From DATJHM01 sp035493895 (GTDB lineage Bacteria; Chloroflexota; Ktedonobacteria; Ktedonobacterales; Ktedonobacteraceae): 64,000 nt of DNA. Both the position numbers and the translations under genes were made by a program. The stretch is taken from positions 6,476 to 70,475 of the forward strand of contig DATJHM010000086.1 of the NCBI GenBank assembly GCA_035493895.1, written 5' to 3'. The notes beneath the pieces are model-generated. The model had not been told where the DNA came from. It saw only the letters and a list, made by a program, of their open reading frames with translations, and searched no databases. Below are positions 9,520-18,533 of the stretch, one piece after another. The stretch's first letter is position 1. Each line of letters begins with the position of its first letter.

Positions 9520-10212
9520 TTATGGGAGCGTAATAATCCCTTCTGGGCCGCCAATAATGACCTGTGCAGCAATATTCAGGAAAAGACCAGTCTCAACGAC
9601 ACCCACGATCGCATGCAAGCGAGCATCAAGCTCTTCAGGATTGGCAATACCGTCAGCGAAGGCGCAATCGAGGATGACATTGCCGTTCTCGGTCACGAAC
9701 GTCTTGCCATCAACCTGGCGAAGACGAGGCGTGGTTCCCAATGCTTGCAAACGACGGCGAACCGGCTCGAGCGCAAATGGTGCCGTCTCGACCGGGACCG
9801 GGAACTTGCTTCCCAGACGATCTACCTGTTTCGTGACGTCAGCGATAACGATAAAGCGCTGCGAGGATGTTGCAACAATCTTCTCACGCAACAAAGCGCC
9901 ACCCGCGCCCTTGAGCAGTTGCAACTGTGGGTCAATCTCGTCGGCCCCATCCACGTACAAATCGAGCTCAGGATGGGTATCGAGCGTCGTCACTGGAATG
10001 CCAAGACTGGCTGCTAGCTCTTGAGAGGCACGGGACGAAGAAACCGTACCGGCTACGCGCAAGCCCTGCTGGATACGCTCCGCAAGAGCAAAAATAAAGC
10101 AATTCGCCGTAGAGCCGGTGCCAAGACCAACCAGCATATTGTCCTGTACTAATCTTGCCGCTTCCTTACCAGCGAGCTGTTTCCAGGAATCTTGCCGAAT
10201 ATCGTGGGCCAT
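9520..10212 (-). CDS. rpiA: Ribose-5-phosphate isomerase A
   Basis: 230 residues, the normal length for RpiA, which interconverts ribose 5-phosphate and ribulose 5-phosphate in the non-oxidative pentose phosphate pathway. The diagnostic motifs are all present: G-L-G-T-G-S-T-A near residue 30 for phosphate binding, D-G-A-D-E-I-D near 89-95, and K-G-A-G-G-A-L-L-R-E-K near 101-111, which includes the catalytic region. It is a single-gene unit facing away from the response regulator gene. AGAGAGG precedes the ATG. Confidence 0.97.
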   Translation of the reverse strand: MAHDIRQDSWKQLAGKEAARLVQDNMLVGLGTGSTANCFIFALAERIQQGLRVAGTVSSSRASQELAASLGIPVTTLDTHPELDLYVDGADEIDPQLQLLKGAGGALLREKIVATSSQRFIVIADVTKQVDRLGSKFPVPVETAPFALEPVRRRLQALGTTPRLRQVDGKTFVTENGNVILDCAFADGIANPEELDARLHAIVGVVETGLFLNIAAQVIIGGPEGIITLP

Positions 10213-10536
10213 AATGAGTGAACCTCTCTATGTATGTATGAGTTATTCGCTAAGAATAAGTATTCAGAATAGTGCCAGGAAGTGATTCCCTATCGCGCTA
10301 CTTGTTATGATGAGTATAGCACGCGAGGGTCGCCTCCAACAAACAGAAGAAAAGGAGAGGGGAAATAGCTCTTTAGAGTACATTGCTTGCCATCTGCTGA
10401 GCATCGTGATACACTCAGCATTGGACTAAAAAAGTGAGCTAAAAAGAGGCTATCCCGCTGAAGCCAGAACAAGCATGTACAAAAGGATCATAACTGGATA
10501 GAAGCAGGCCAGACTGTTTCAGGTGGTAAAAACAAC
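10213..10536. other. Divergent intergenic region between rpiA and the response regulator gene
   Basis: This 324-base stretch must carry the promoters of both flanking genes. A TATACT on the minus strand near 10320 is a possible rpiA -10 element, but no well-spaced -35 was found. Nothing else was recognised. Confidence 0.4.
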
Positions 10537-12555
10537 ATGTCTGATGTATGGCGCATTTTTGTGGTTGAGAGCGATGAAAGCCTCAGCCAGAATATTGTCA
10601 ATTCGCTGCGCAAAGATGGCTATGAAGCGCAAGGAGTTCTCAGTGGAGCGGATGCAGTACGAGTTCTCTGGTCAGAAGAATATGATGTAGTGATCAGCGA
10701 TCTCAAGACCCCCGGAGCAGAAGGCATCGATCTCTTACAGTGGTTAAGAGTACATCGTCCCAATACACACATTATCCTGATCGGGGAAGCAGCAGGAGAA
10801 TCCGGTGACGCACGCATGCAAGCTCTGGAGAGTGGCGCTGCAAGCTATCTGGAAAAACCTCTTGATATTCATCTCCTCAAAGAAGAGCTACGCCGCCTGC
10901 TACAACAAACTGGCTTCTCGGCAAATCTCGATTCCTTTGACCTGCTAGACGTCATCCAGATTATCACCTTGAGCCGTAAAAGTATCGCTCTGCTCGTAAA
11001 CACTGGCCTGGAAGAACAAGGCATCTTGCGTTTCAAGAATGGCGAACTCATCTGGGCTGAATATGGCATCTTGCGCGGCGAAGAGGCTTTTTTCGCCCTG
11101 GCCGCACATAAAAATGGCACCGTCATTCATCAACCCTGGAATGACCATATTACCTCTAACGTCACACAGCCCCTTTCCCGGCTGATCTTTCAGGCATTAC
11201 AGTATCGTACAAAATATGCGAATAAACAGCAATTTACCGGTGAGCAAGAAGCAATAACCAACTCACCTTTCTTTACTGATGAGATAGATGATCGGCCATT
11301 TACCTTTTTAGGGGATGCAGAAGAGACGGCGCTGCCTGGTGAACCCCAGGAATGGGGAACACCTGTCAATGAGCCACAATTCAACGAAACAAGTAAAGAA
11401 TGGTGGGAAAAAACTGGCAGTATCCCGGAGATAAAACGCTCAGGTCCCGCAGTAACCCATCAACTGCACGAAGAGGATGCCATCCTCCCAGGTCTGGCAA
11501 GGAATAGCCGTAATCTGAATGATGCCATGCTACCTGCTGCCCTGCAACAGGCTCCGGTCGAACAAAAAGTAGAACTTCCTTCCTGGTTAACAGGTCAACC
11601 CACCTCTTCAGGCATGCCAATGCTTACACCTGACTCCATTTCCGGCAGTTTTCCGAACATACCAGTCACACCATTCTCGCCTTCTTCGTCCACAGAATGG
11701 CCCATGCCCGAAGAAATACTACGAGGCGATCTTCCTCTCAACAGAGAAACCCATGATTCATCATCGACCACAGCAAACACCAGGCCCATCCGTCGTACAT
11801 CTTCCGTCTGGCCCCTGGCAGAGTCAGAACAAGGCTTGCCCATGCAAGATAGCTCACAAACATTTATCCCACCAACAAGACCAGGCGGGCGCGTCAGTGA
11901 AGCGCTCACATTGCATAACGGGCAGATCAGCCAACCCATGCAGGCCATCAATACACCCTTGAACAACAACATCCAGGTCAGCCAACCCATGCAGGCCATC
12001 AATGCGCAATTCAATAACAATTCTCAAGTAAGTCAGCCCATGCAGACAATCAATCCACAATTGATGAATAACGGGCAAATCAGTCAGCCCATGCAAACTA
12101 TTAACGCACAACTGATGAATAATGGGCAGGTCAGCCAACCCATGCAAGCAATTAATGCACAGCGGATCACACGACGAGGATACAATTACGCCTCCCTGAT
12201 TGCAGCATTGCAAACATTAGGTTATGCTATATCAGGATTTGAATCTGCTGCCATTGCCAGCATAGACGGGCAACCGATAGCGCAGGTCTCAATTGATGAT
12301 CAGGATCTCTCGCAAGCATGCAGGCAGCATAGTGTGCTCCTCAAAAATGCCTTGCAAATACAAGACTATCAGCAGAGAGATGTATTTGAAGACCTGATCA
12401 TCCAGAGCCAACGTAAAAGAGTATTGTTGCGCATGGTAGGAGACGAGAGAAACGTCTTTCTCTTGCTGATTACAACACGAGAAGCCGATCTCAACTCGAG
12501 CCAGGAAGTGGTCAGCAATATAGAGAATGCCATCAGCGCGGCCTTGCGCGGATAG
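10537..12555 (+). CDS. Response regulator with DUF4388 and Roadblock/LC7 domains
   Basis: 672 residues. A receiver domain spans about 1-120 with the phospho-acceptor Asp55 (V-I-S-D-L-K) and conserved Lys106 (Y-L-E-K-P-L-D). A DUF4388 domain follows at about 124-230. A long low-complexity Pro/Ser/Asn-rich linker includes five copies of a 17-residue repeat (residues 461-542). The C-terminal 120 residues look like a Roadblock/LC7 domain, which usually controls small GTPases such as MglA. No DNA-binding domain is present, so the output is likely protein-protein signalling. AGGTGG precedes the start. A 42-residue membrane peptide gene follows at once. Confidence 0.88.
   Translation: MSDVWRIFVVESDESLSQNIVNSLRKDGYEAQGVLSGADAVRVLWSEEYDVVISDLKTPGAEGIDLLQWLRVHRPNTHIILIGEAAGESGDARMQALESGAASYLEKPLDIHLLKEELRRLLQQTGFSANLDSFDLLDVIQIITLSRKSIALLVNTGLEEQGILRFKNGELIWAEYGILRGEEAFFALAAHKNGTVIHQPWNDHITSNVTQPLSRLIFQALQYRTKYANKQQFTGEQEAITNSPFFTDEIDDRPFTFLGDAEETALPGEPQEWGTPVNEPQFNETSKEWWEKTGSIPEIKRSGPAVTHQLHEEDAILPGLARNSRNLNDAMLPAALQQAPVEQKVELPSWLTGQPTSSGMPMLTPDSISGSFPNIPVTPFSPSSSTEWPMPEEILRGDLPLNRETHDSSSTTANTRPIRRTSSVWPLAESEQGLPMQDSSQTFIPPTRPGGRVSEALTLHNGQISQPMQAINTPLNNNIQVSQPMQAINAQFNNNSQVSQPMQTINPQLMNNGQISQPMQTINAQLMNNGQVSQPMQAINAQRITRRGYNYASLIAALQTLGYAISGFESAAIASIDGQPIAQVSIDDQDLSQACRQHSVLLKNALQIQDYQQRDVFEDLIIQSQRKRVLLRMVGDERNVFLLLITTREADLNSSQEVVSNIENAISAALRG
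11917..12162 (+). repeat. Five tandem 51-bp repeats inside the response regulator gene
   Basis: Each unit encodes 17 residues of the form N-G-Q-V-S-Q-P-M-Q-A-I-N followed by about five variable residues. The copies differ at silent sites, so this is an older array, but the Q-P-M-Q core is invariant, which suggests selection on the protein. The last unit is incomplete. Confidence 0.9.
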
Positions 12556-12582
12556 CACAGGGCCTGGAAAGTTAAAGAAGCC

Positions 12583-12711
12583 ATGAGTGAGAATTCAGAC
12601 AAAAAAGCGGTCAGCAAAGAGCAAAAAGAGAACAACACCTATTCATTCATCGTTGGCATGGTTATAGCGCTGGTTATCATCGTGCTCCTTGCTCTCTTTT
12701 TCAACAAGTGA
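12583..12711 (+). CDS. Small single-pass membrane protein (42 residues)
   Basis: An ATG at 12583 opens 42 codons. The first 20 residues are polar and charged (M-S-E-N-S-D-K-K), the next 20 form one strongly hydrophobic helix (about 23-40), and the peptide ends F-F-N-K. AAAGAAG lies just upstream. It starts 28 bases after the response regulator gene in the same direction and ends 19 bases before the convergent PspA gene. I recognise no family. It may tether or modulate the soluble regulator encoded before it, which is inference from position only. Confidence 0.65.
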   Translation: MSENSDKKAVSKEQKENNTYSFIVGMVIALVIIVLLALFFNK

Positions 12712-12730
12712 CCTCGCATTATTTTATCGC

Positions 12731-13591
12731 TTAGAGCTCCGTCTGGGGAGTATTAAGCAGCTTTTTAAGATAGTCGAGATTGATCTCTTTCTGTGTTTGT
12801 GGCTCGTCAGGAGAGGACCCAGAATCGCGCTTCTGACGTTCGCGCCTGTGAGCAGGCTGATTGGAGTGTGGCTCAGGAGAGGTAAGCGACGAAGGTAAAC
12901 CGTTACGCTCGGACAGTTGGGCTGGTTCCTGCCTGGACTGCTGCCTGGATCTGATCTCGCGCATCTGGCGCTCGATAAATTGCTCCTGCGAGATTTGCGT
13001 CAATTGCGCGTCAAGATCGGGCTGTTCCAGAGCTGCCAGCGCACGCGCACGCGCCTCAGCATCCAGAATTGTGTCCTGCGCCCTCTCCGTACGCTCCTTC
13101 TCGTTGGGCGCTCCGGTCTTATTCAGCGCCTCATAGACGCGCTGCTGAATAAGCGCATTGCGTTTGCGCGTGGCAAGAATATCAATCGTCGTATCGACCT
13201 CACTGATCTTTGCCTCTAGCTTACTCAGCGCATTGCGCATCGTCGTGACCAGTTGTTCCTGTTCTTTTTGCTGCTGTGTATAGCGTTGCACCAGCTTTTG
13301 CATATCGTTATAGCGAGTCAAAGCAGCACGCGCAATGTCATCATTATTATGTTGGATCGCCTGCTCAGCTTTTTTCAGCCACAGGTCGGCTTCCTTATTG
13401 CGCTCCTCAATCCGTTTTCGTAGTTTATGACCTTCAGCGATAGCGGTAGCAACCTGTGTTTTTACCTGGACAAGTTGATTGCGCATATCAAGCTGAAGCT
13501 GACGGAGAGCCTTCTCCGGGTCGTCGGCCTTTTCAACGACGGAGTTGAGATTGGCGCGAAGTAAGGTAAGCACACGTTCCAACAAGTTCAT
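12731..13591 (-). CDS. PspA/IM30 family protein
   Basis: 286 residues, almost entirely helical and charged, beginning M-N-L-L-E-R-V-L-T-L-L-R-A-N-L-N like other PspA/IM30 (Vipp1) proteins. D-P-E-K-A-L-R-Q and long heptad-rich coiled coils follow up to about residue 220. A disordered Pro/Ser/Gln-rich tail follows and ends with an ordered short helix (L-D-Y-L-K-K-L-L). PspA proteins form ESCRT-III-like polymers that protect damaged membranes. CGGAGAC precedes the start. It follows the SPFH and NfeD-like genes in the same direction, a combination typical of membrane-stress modules. Confidence 0.93.
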   Translation of the reverse strand: MNLLERVLTLLRANLNSVVEKADDPEKALRQLQLDMRNQLVQVKTQVATAIAEGHKLRKRIEERNKEADLWLKKAEQAIQHNNDDIARAALTRYNDMQKLVQRYTQQQKEQEQLVTTMRNALSKLEAKISEVDTTIDILATRKRNALIQQRVYEALNKTGAPNEKERTERAQDTILDAEARARALAALEQPDLDAQLTQISQEQFIERQMREIRSRQQSRQEPAQLSERNGLPSSLTSPEPHSNQPAHRRERQKRDSGSSPDEPQTQKEINLDYLKKLLNTPQTEL

Positions 13592-13693
13592 GATGCGTCT
13601 CCGTTTTATCGTTTCTATGCAAAGTGGTTATTAGGAGAGAGCAGGAAAAATCCCTTCTTCCATAGATCTGTGATAGAGCTTATCTGCCATGAA

Positions 13694-13738
13694 AGGAACG
13701 ATGGCAGGCTTTCATATTGAGCACCAACCATCGTTCCT
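13694..13738. repeat. 11-bp inverted repeat between the PspA and SPFH genes
   Basis: AGGAACGATGG at 13694-13704 is matched by its exact reverse complement at 13728-13738 with 23 bases between. It lies just after the SPFH stop on the minus strand, but no T tract follows, so it is more likely a processing or attenuation hairpin than a simple terminator. Confidence 0.5.
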
Positions 13739-13744
13739 GATAAC

Positions 13745-15304
13745 TTACCGGGTGCTGGAAGACGAATCGACCGTGTGATTCGTACCATTCTCACGATTTG
13801 CCGTACCATTCTCGCCATCCTGATTAGAGAGGGCGGGAACACGCTTCAACAGATCAGCGATACTGGTGCCACTGAGCATCTCGAAGAGAGCAGGTACCTG
13901 CGCAACCATATTCACGATATCGCCTGTAAGGCGGCTGGCTCCCAGACCACTATTGCCATCACCACTATTGCCGGTTGAGACAATCGTCACTTTATCAACT
14001 TTGCCAAGCGGCTCAGCGATCGCACGAACCATCTCAGGCATACCAGTAAGCAGCTTATCGAGTACAGCGGCCTGATTGTATTCGTGGAAGGCGGCTGCCT
14101 TCACCTTCATCGCATCAGCCTCGGCCTCACCTTTCGCACGAATAACCTCGGCTTCCGCAAGACCTTTCGCACGCACAACTTCAGCTTCCGCAAGACCTCT
14201 GGCACGATTGGCCTCAGCTTCGCCCATGCCACGCGTCCTGGCAGCATCCGCCTGACCCTGTGCTTCGAGGATGAGGCGCTGACGCTCGGCTTCAGCTACC
14301 GTTTCAATACGACGGCGCTCAGCCTCAGCGGCCTTCTGAATGGTCGCCTGTAATTCCAGTTCACGGCGCTGGATTTCTGCTTGCTGTACCTTAATCAACG
14401 AGGTTTTCTCCACCTCAGTCACACGTACAGCCTCGGCGATTACCTGCTGCTGCGTCACGTTCGCCTGGATATCATAGGCTTTGTCAGCCGTCGCCTGCTG
14501 TTTCTTGACTTCAGCGTCAAACTCGGCTTTGCGCAATGCCAGGTTACGTTGTGACTGGGCCTGGAGAGCCTGCGACTCCGTTTCAGCCTTCACACGCTCT
14601 TGATCGGCGAGGGAACGAGCAACAGCAGCTTCACGCGAGGCCTGTGACTGCTGGATCTGCGTATCACGTTGGGCCAGAGCAGCAGCGATATCAGCCTGTT
14701 TGCGGATCTGCACAATCTGTGGGCGCCCCATATTCGTGATGTAGTCATTCTCGTCGCGCACATCTTTAATCGTGAAAGAGATGACCTCAAGACCCATCTT
14801 GTTCATATCAGGGGTCACGGTACGTAGCATCTTGCCGCCGACGCTTTCAGGATCTTTGACCAGATCTTCAACTGTCAACTGGCCAACGATACCGCGCAAA
14901 TGGCCCTCCATGACCAGACGAATCAGATTCTCACGATCGTTCTGGGTTTTGCTGAGAAACTGCTCAGCCGCCGTGCGGATACTCTCCTGATCGGAGCGGA
15001 CTTTAATCTGCGTGACCGCTTCGACATTCACAGCCACACCCTGAGTGGTATAAAGAACCTGACGTGGAGCAACGTCAAAAGACATCAGCTCGAGAGAGAA
15101 TTCCTGGGAGCGCTCGTACATAGGGATCACAAACTTTGAGCCACCAGTGATCACATGCGTACCACGAGCGCCATACACAATCAAAGCCTGGTTTGGACCA
15201 ACCTTTCGCAGGAAACCAGCCGCAACACGTAGAATAACAAAGACAACAACAACAAGAGCAACAGCACCTATACCCCATATTAAGAGAGCGGAATCCATAA
15301 TCAT
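13745..15304 (-). CDS. SPFH/flotillin family membrane protein
   Basis: 519 residues. One N-terminal membrane helix (about 6-25) is followed by an SPFH/Band 7 domain to about residue 200. A long Ala/Glu/Arg-rich coiled coil (about 215-420) includes repeated G-L-A-E-A-E-V-x-R-A-K units typical of flotillins. The C-terminus is a Gly/Ser-rich tail. Flotillins organise membrane microdomains and often work with NfeD proteins, one of which is encoded directly upstream. The stop codon of that gene touches this ATG. A second ATG six bases on (15298) has better spacing from the AGGAG ribosome site and may be the real start. Confidence 0.94.
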   Translation of the reverse strand: MIMDSALLIWGIGAVALVVVVFVILRVAAGFLRKVGPNQALIVYGARGTHVITGGSKFVIPMYERSQEFSLELMSFDVAPRQVLYTTQGVAVNVEAVTQIKVRSDQESIRTAAEQFLSKTQNDRENLIRLVMEGHLRGIVGQLTVEDLVKDPESVGGKMLRTVTPDMNKMGLEVISFTIKDVRDENDYITNMGRPQIVQIRKQADIAAALAQRDTQIQQSQASREAAVARSLADQERVKAETESQALQAQSQRNLALRKAEFDAEVKKQQATADKAYDIQANVTQQQVIAEAVRVTEVEKTSLIKVQQAEIQRRELELQATIQKAAEAERRRIETVAEAERQRLILEAQGQADAARTRGMGEAEANRARGLAEAEVVRAKGLAEAEVIRAKGEAEADAMKVKAAAFHEYNQAAVLDKLLTGMPEMVRAIAEPLGKVDKVTIVSTGNSGDGNSGLGASRLTGDIVNMVAQVPALFEMLSGTSIADLLKRVPALSNQDGENGTANRENGTNHTVDSSSSTR

Positions 15305-16111
15305 TTACTCCTTTGGCACATCATTGCGCAGAGCATATTCCGTATTAGAATGATCAGAATCTTCAAGGAGGGCACGTAACGTAGCTAAATCATCGAGAGA
15401 GGATGCGGATTGAGAGATACCAAGCTCTTCCTGGTTCACAAAATGATCCCAGGTATCGACCTCAGCAACTCCACGCTGATAATTGACCACCACCACTTCC
15501 TGATCACGTTCCAGGCGTCGGCCATCGATACTGCGCGCCGGGATACTCTTGCGCATACCGCCTGGAGAGAGATAGAGAATCTCCCCGAGATCATTTTCAG
15601 GAATAGTGAGACTGACCTTACCAAGAAGGCCGGTGCGATCAGAGACATCTTGAATTGTGGAACCTTCACTATTCCCAAACACCTTACTCAATAACAAGAG
15701 TAACAGGAAAGCGACGAGCAAGCCTCCCAGCGCCGCCAACACAAGAGAGAAAGGTAAGGCTAACTGCGTGGTGTTATGAAAGACGTACCCGAAAAAGCCA
15801 AAGCCCAGCACAAACAATACAATTGAGGTTGGATTGAAGATGTCAAAGAGCGAGATTTGTGCTGAAGTTTGTGGTGCATCTCTCCCTGCTCCCTGGGTCC
15901 CTGCCTGCACATGCTGAGGACCGTGAGCCTGCGCACCTGCATGCTGTGCATGGATATCACCCACATGCATATGATGAGCGACACCATGTCCTCCTGCATG
16001 ACCTATCCCACCATGGTGGAATTGTCCTAACAGAGCTGCGCCAATAAAGAAAAACAGCCCGAACAAAAAGCACCCGATGAACAGGAGAGATAGTGAATCA
16101 GTTGCTAACAT
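15305..16111 (-). CDS. NfeD/OB-fold-like membrane protein partner of flotillin
   Basis: 268 residues from the ATG at 16111, which has AAAGGAG seven bases upstream; the open frame runs further to a TTG. It has a hydrophobic N-terminal helix, a His/Gly/Ala-rich segment (about 27-70), two more membrane helices (about 85-145), and a soluble beta-rich C-terminal domain resembling the NfeD OB fold (T-G-L-L-G-K-V-S-L near 160). NfeD proteins pair with flotillins. The start overlaps the end of the upstream small membrane gene, and the stop abuts the SPFH start, so all three are co-translated. The His-rich loop could bind metal, which is speculative. Confidence 0.8.
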   Translation of the reverse strand: MLATDSLSLLFIGCFLFGLFFFIGAALLGQFHHGGIGHAGGHGVAHHMHVGDIHAQHAGAQAHGPQHVQAGTQGAGRDAPQTSAQISLFDIFNPTSIVLFVLGFGFFGYVFHNTTQLALPFSLVLAALGGLLVAFLLLLLLSKVFGNSEGSTIQDVSDRTGLLGKVSLTIPENDLGEILYLSPGGMRKSIPARSIDGRRLERDQEVVVVNYQRGVAEVDTWDHFVNQEELGISQSASSLDDLATLRALLEDSDHSNTEYALRNDVPKE

Positions 16112-16433
16112 AACTATGCTCCTTTGATTTCGGATACAATGCAATCTTGAAGCAATACCGATCAAAGTACTCAACCATATGAATAATGCAGATCAGGATA
16201 CCGGATAGACCCAGGACAGATGCCAGCGATATACAAAAAGGGAGAGCTGGCACTCCAAAGAATGCCAGTACAGGGAAAAGCGTGTCCGTAAAACCGCTGG
16301 CAATACCGAAAAGCGCAGCGCCACTCAAGAAGAGCAAAGGAGTCAGCAGCGGATGACGCAGCAAAAATCCATTGCGCGGCTGCATAGCTCCATCTGCTAA
16401 CAAAGATCCAGATTGATCCTGCCCCTGATTCAT
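16098..16433 (-). CDS. Small two-helix membrane protein of the SPFH module
   Basis: 111 residues with hydrophobic segments near 31-57 and 60-85, and a polar N-terminus and basic C-terminal tail. No family is recognised. Its last codons overlap the NfeD-like start by 14 bases, so it belongs to the same transcript. It lies between the XRE regulator gene and the SPFH module, and is probably a structural partner in the membrane. Confidence 0.75.
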   Translation of the reverse strand: MNQGQDQSGSLLADGAMQPRNGFLLRHPLLTPLLFLSGAALFGIASGFTDTLFPVLAFFGVPALPFCISLASVLGLSGILICIIHMVEYFDRYCFKIALYPKSKEHSYVSN

Positions 16434-16594
16434 GGCCTTCTACGCCCTTTCTTACTTACCTGAATAGAATAGCATCAGAGATATATCGATCCTGATGAGA
16501 GATCAGCCACGACTGAGTACCTGAGAAAAAACGGCTAGATCCAGATATATAGACGCGAAAGGGGAAAAAAATTACAATGTCTTTTACAATATGA

Positions 16595-17086
16595 CTATAG
16601 TTTCGAAGCTTCCGCACGATGATGAGTAATAGCTTCAACAACGGCCTCCAGTTCGGAGGCGGTTAAATCAAGCAGACGCTGAAACGACTTGATGTAACGT
16701 AGTGGCGCGTCAGTTTCAGCTAGCCGTTGTAAAAGATCAGACAACGCAGGCTCAGCTTGCCATTCTGCGGCATTAGCAAGAAGCCAGGTATGTAAGCGAT
16801 CTTCATCACTATCCATCTCGGTTAAGAGATCAGTACTAAAATCTGGAGGGTCGCTCACGAGATAGCCGGGGTGAACCTTGAAAAAGCGAGAGAGCAATTC
16901 GCGGCTGGATGCAGTCAGATGAGGCCGCTTTGCCCCCTCCAATTGAGAGAGATAGGCCTGACTGATACTTTTTCCCAGTTCCTCCTGCATCGCTTTGACG
17001 ACCTCCATCTGCGTCATCGGACGACCCAGACCACGAAGCTCACCTTCGACTTCGCGCAAATGTTTGATTTTCTCCGCTAAATTCAT
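16595..17086 (-). CDS. XRE-family transcriptional regulator
   Basis: 163 residues from the ATG at 17086, which follows GAGAGGTCGAAG; the open frame continues to 17140. An N-terminal helix-turn-helix domain covers about 1-75 with the recognition region S-I-S-Q-A-Y-L-S-Q-L-E-G-A-K-R-P. The helical C-terminal part resembles no named sensor. It has its own strong promoter and lies upstream of the membrane-stress genes in the same direction, separated by about 160 bases, so it may regulate them or PspA. Confidence 0.9.
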   Translation of the reverse strand: MNLAEKIKHLREVEGELRGLGRPMTQMEVVKAMQEELGKSISQAYLSQLEGAKRPHLTASSRELLSRFFKVHPGYLVSDPPDFSTDLLTEMDSDEDRLHTWLLANAAEWQAEPALSDLLQRLAETDAPLRYIKSFQRLLDLTASELEAVVEAITHHRAEASKL

Positions 17087-17119
17087 CTTCGACCTCTCAT
17101 AACTATCTGCTATATTCTC

Positions 17120-17148
17120 AGTATAGCGTTTTGTTATCACCTTGTCAA
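17120..17148 (-). promoter_or_regulatory. Sigma-70-type promoter of the XRE regulator gene
   Basis: On the minus strand TTGACA (17148-17143) and TATACT (17125-17120) are separated by exactly 17 bases, about 34 bases upstream of the chosen start at 17086. This is close to consensus and supports that start. Confidence 0.8.
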
Positions 17149-17318
17149 GTAACTTTCCTCGAGAATTTTTTATCCTATGCTATGTAAAAACATATATACC
17201 TGCCTATTCTAAACGTTGAGCGCTTCGAAGGGAAGGATTGAAGACAAATGGCAGGTCACAATAACCTTCTTCTCTTTCTCGTGAGTACTATTCAATACGT
17301 AATAGTGGACAAAGAAGC

Positions 17319-17344
17319 ATCCAGGCATAGAGCGTTGCCTGGAT
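17319..17344 (-). terminator. Likely terminator of the DoxX-Rieske gene
   Basis: ATCCAGGCA and its reverse complement form a 9-bp stem with an 8-base loop, followed on the minus strand by GCTTCTTTG. It lies 56 bases after the gene's stop codon. The T tract is short, so termination may be partial. Confidence 0.55.
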
Positions 17345-17399
17345 ACCAGGATCTCGTCCCTTATCAACAATAGCCATGCTTGCACATTGATAAAAAGAG

Positions 17400-18533
17400 C
17401 TATTGCAATGTAATTGCACCGGTGGCGCTATCAATATGAATCGCCACCGGTGCCAGAGGTGTCAGGGCGGGACCCTGTACTGGTGTAGCCTGATGATCCG
17501 GGTCAAACTCAGCGCCATGACAGGGGCAGGCCAGGAGTTGAATGGAGGGATCATAGGCTACCTGACAACCTGAATGCGTGCAGATTGCATCAAAAGCAAC
17601 AAATTTATCACCCTGTGTATGAATCAGCACCCCGGGATCGCCACTTGAGGGAAGCGTGAAGGCCACTGCGCTATTGCGAGGGATAGCACTGATCTGGGCA
17701 ATAGCCGAACTGGTGCCGCCAGAAGTGGGTGTTGCGGTGGGAGTTGCATCGGTAGGCGGAGTTACAAGAGCAGATGCAGCCGTCGATGGCTCCGTTGTTT
17801 CAGGTTGAGAAGCAGGTTCGAGCCGCCTCGAGAATGTGTAAATTATGCCCAGGATCGCAAACATCGCAGTACCTCCACCAAGCATCCCGAATAAAAAACT
17901 GCGCCGGGCCTGCGTACCACGTTGAAGGATTTTACGTTGTTTGACCGTCTGGGTAGATGTAGCATCTGGCAGGGTCAGAAATGGTGGCACACCAAGCAGA
18001 AAGGAGAGGGAGCGTGCACGCGCAAGTTGACGCTGTGGCTGCGCATATTGCACCAGAGCAATAGCCAGAAACTCATCGAAAGTGGGCAAGCCAGTATTGC
18101 CAGGACCATTGAGTAAAAGCGTCAACCAGCAGAAGACAAAAACGATATCTGAACTATAGAAGAAAGGATAGACACGCCAGGTTGCACTCAGGAAGAACAT
18201 ACAATTGATCAGAATGCCAAAAAAAGCCGCTGGACGTAGCAGAACCCCGAACAACGTACCCAGCCCAATAGCGATCTCACCATAGGCAACAAGAAAACCG
18301 AAAAAGAGAGCATGTGGTGCGGCGAATTGTAATAAAAATGTATGTAATGGCGAGCCCGAAGCAAAGGCTACCAGTTGTTTTCCAATATAGCCGGGTGTGC
18401 CAGGTTGTAAAAATTGTGGATCAGTAAATTTCTGAATTCCAGCATATACAAAAGTCACCCCCAGGAAGAGACGAAGCGGTAACATCACCCAGGAAGAGGT
18501 TTCTGAATGAGAGAATTGCTTTTGCGAAACCAT
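17400..18533 (-). CDS. DoxX-type membrane protein fused to a Rieske 2Fe-2S domain
   Basis: 377 residues. The first 160 residues contain four to five membrane helices of the DoxX/DoxD (thiosulfate:quinone oxidoreductase subunit) type. A further helix lies near 213-233. A Pro/Thr/Ala-rich linker leads to a C-terminal Rieske domain with C318-T-H320-S-G-C323 and C336-P-C338-H339. All four cluster ligands and the disulfide pair are present. The order implies an extracytoplasmic Rieske centre tethered to a quinone-reducing membrane domain. The physiological donor is unknown. It appears to be a single-gene unit. Confidence 0.9.
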   Translation of the reverse strand: MVSQKQFSHSETSSWVMLPLRLFLGVTFVYAGIQKFTDPQFLQPGTPGYIGKQLVAFASGSPLHTFLLQFAAPHALFFGFLVAYGEIAIGLGTLFGVLLRPAAFFGILINCMFFLSATWRVYPFFYSSDIVFVFCWLTLLLNGPGNTGLPTFDEFLAIALVQYAQPQRQLARARSLSFLLGVPPFLTLPDATSTQTVKQRKILQRGTQARRSFLFGMLGGGTAMFAILGIIYTFSRRLEPASQPETTEPSTAASALVTPPTDATPTATPTSGGTSSAIAQISAIPRNSAVAFTLPSSGDPGVLIHTQGDKFVAFDAICTHSGCQVAYDPSIQLLACPCHGAEFDPDHQATPVQGPALTPLAPVAIHIDSATGAITLQ

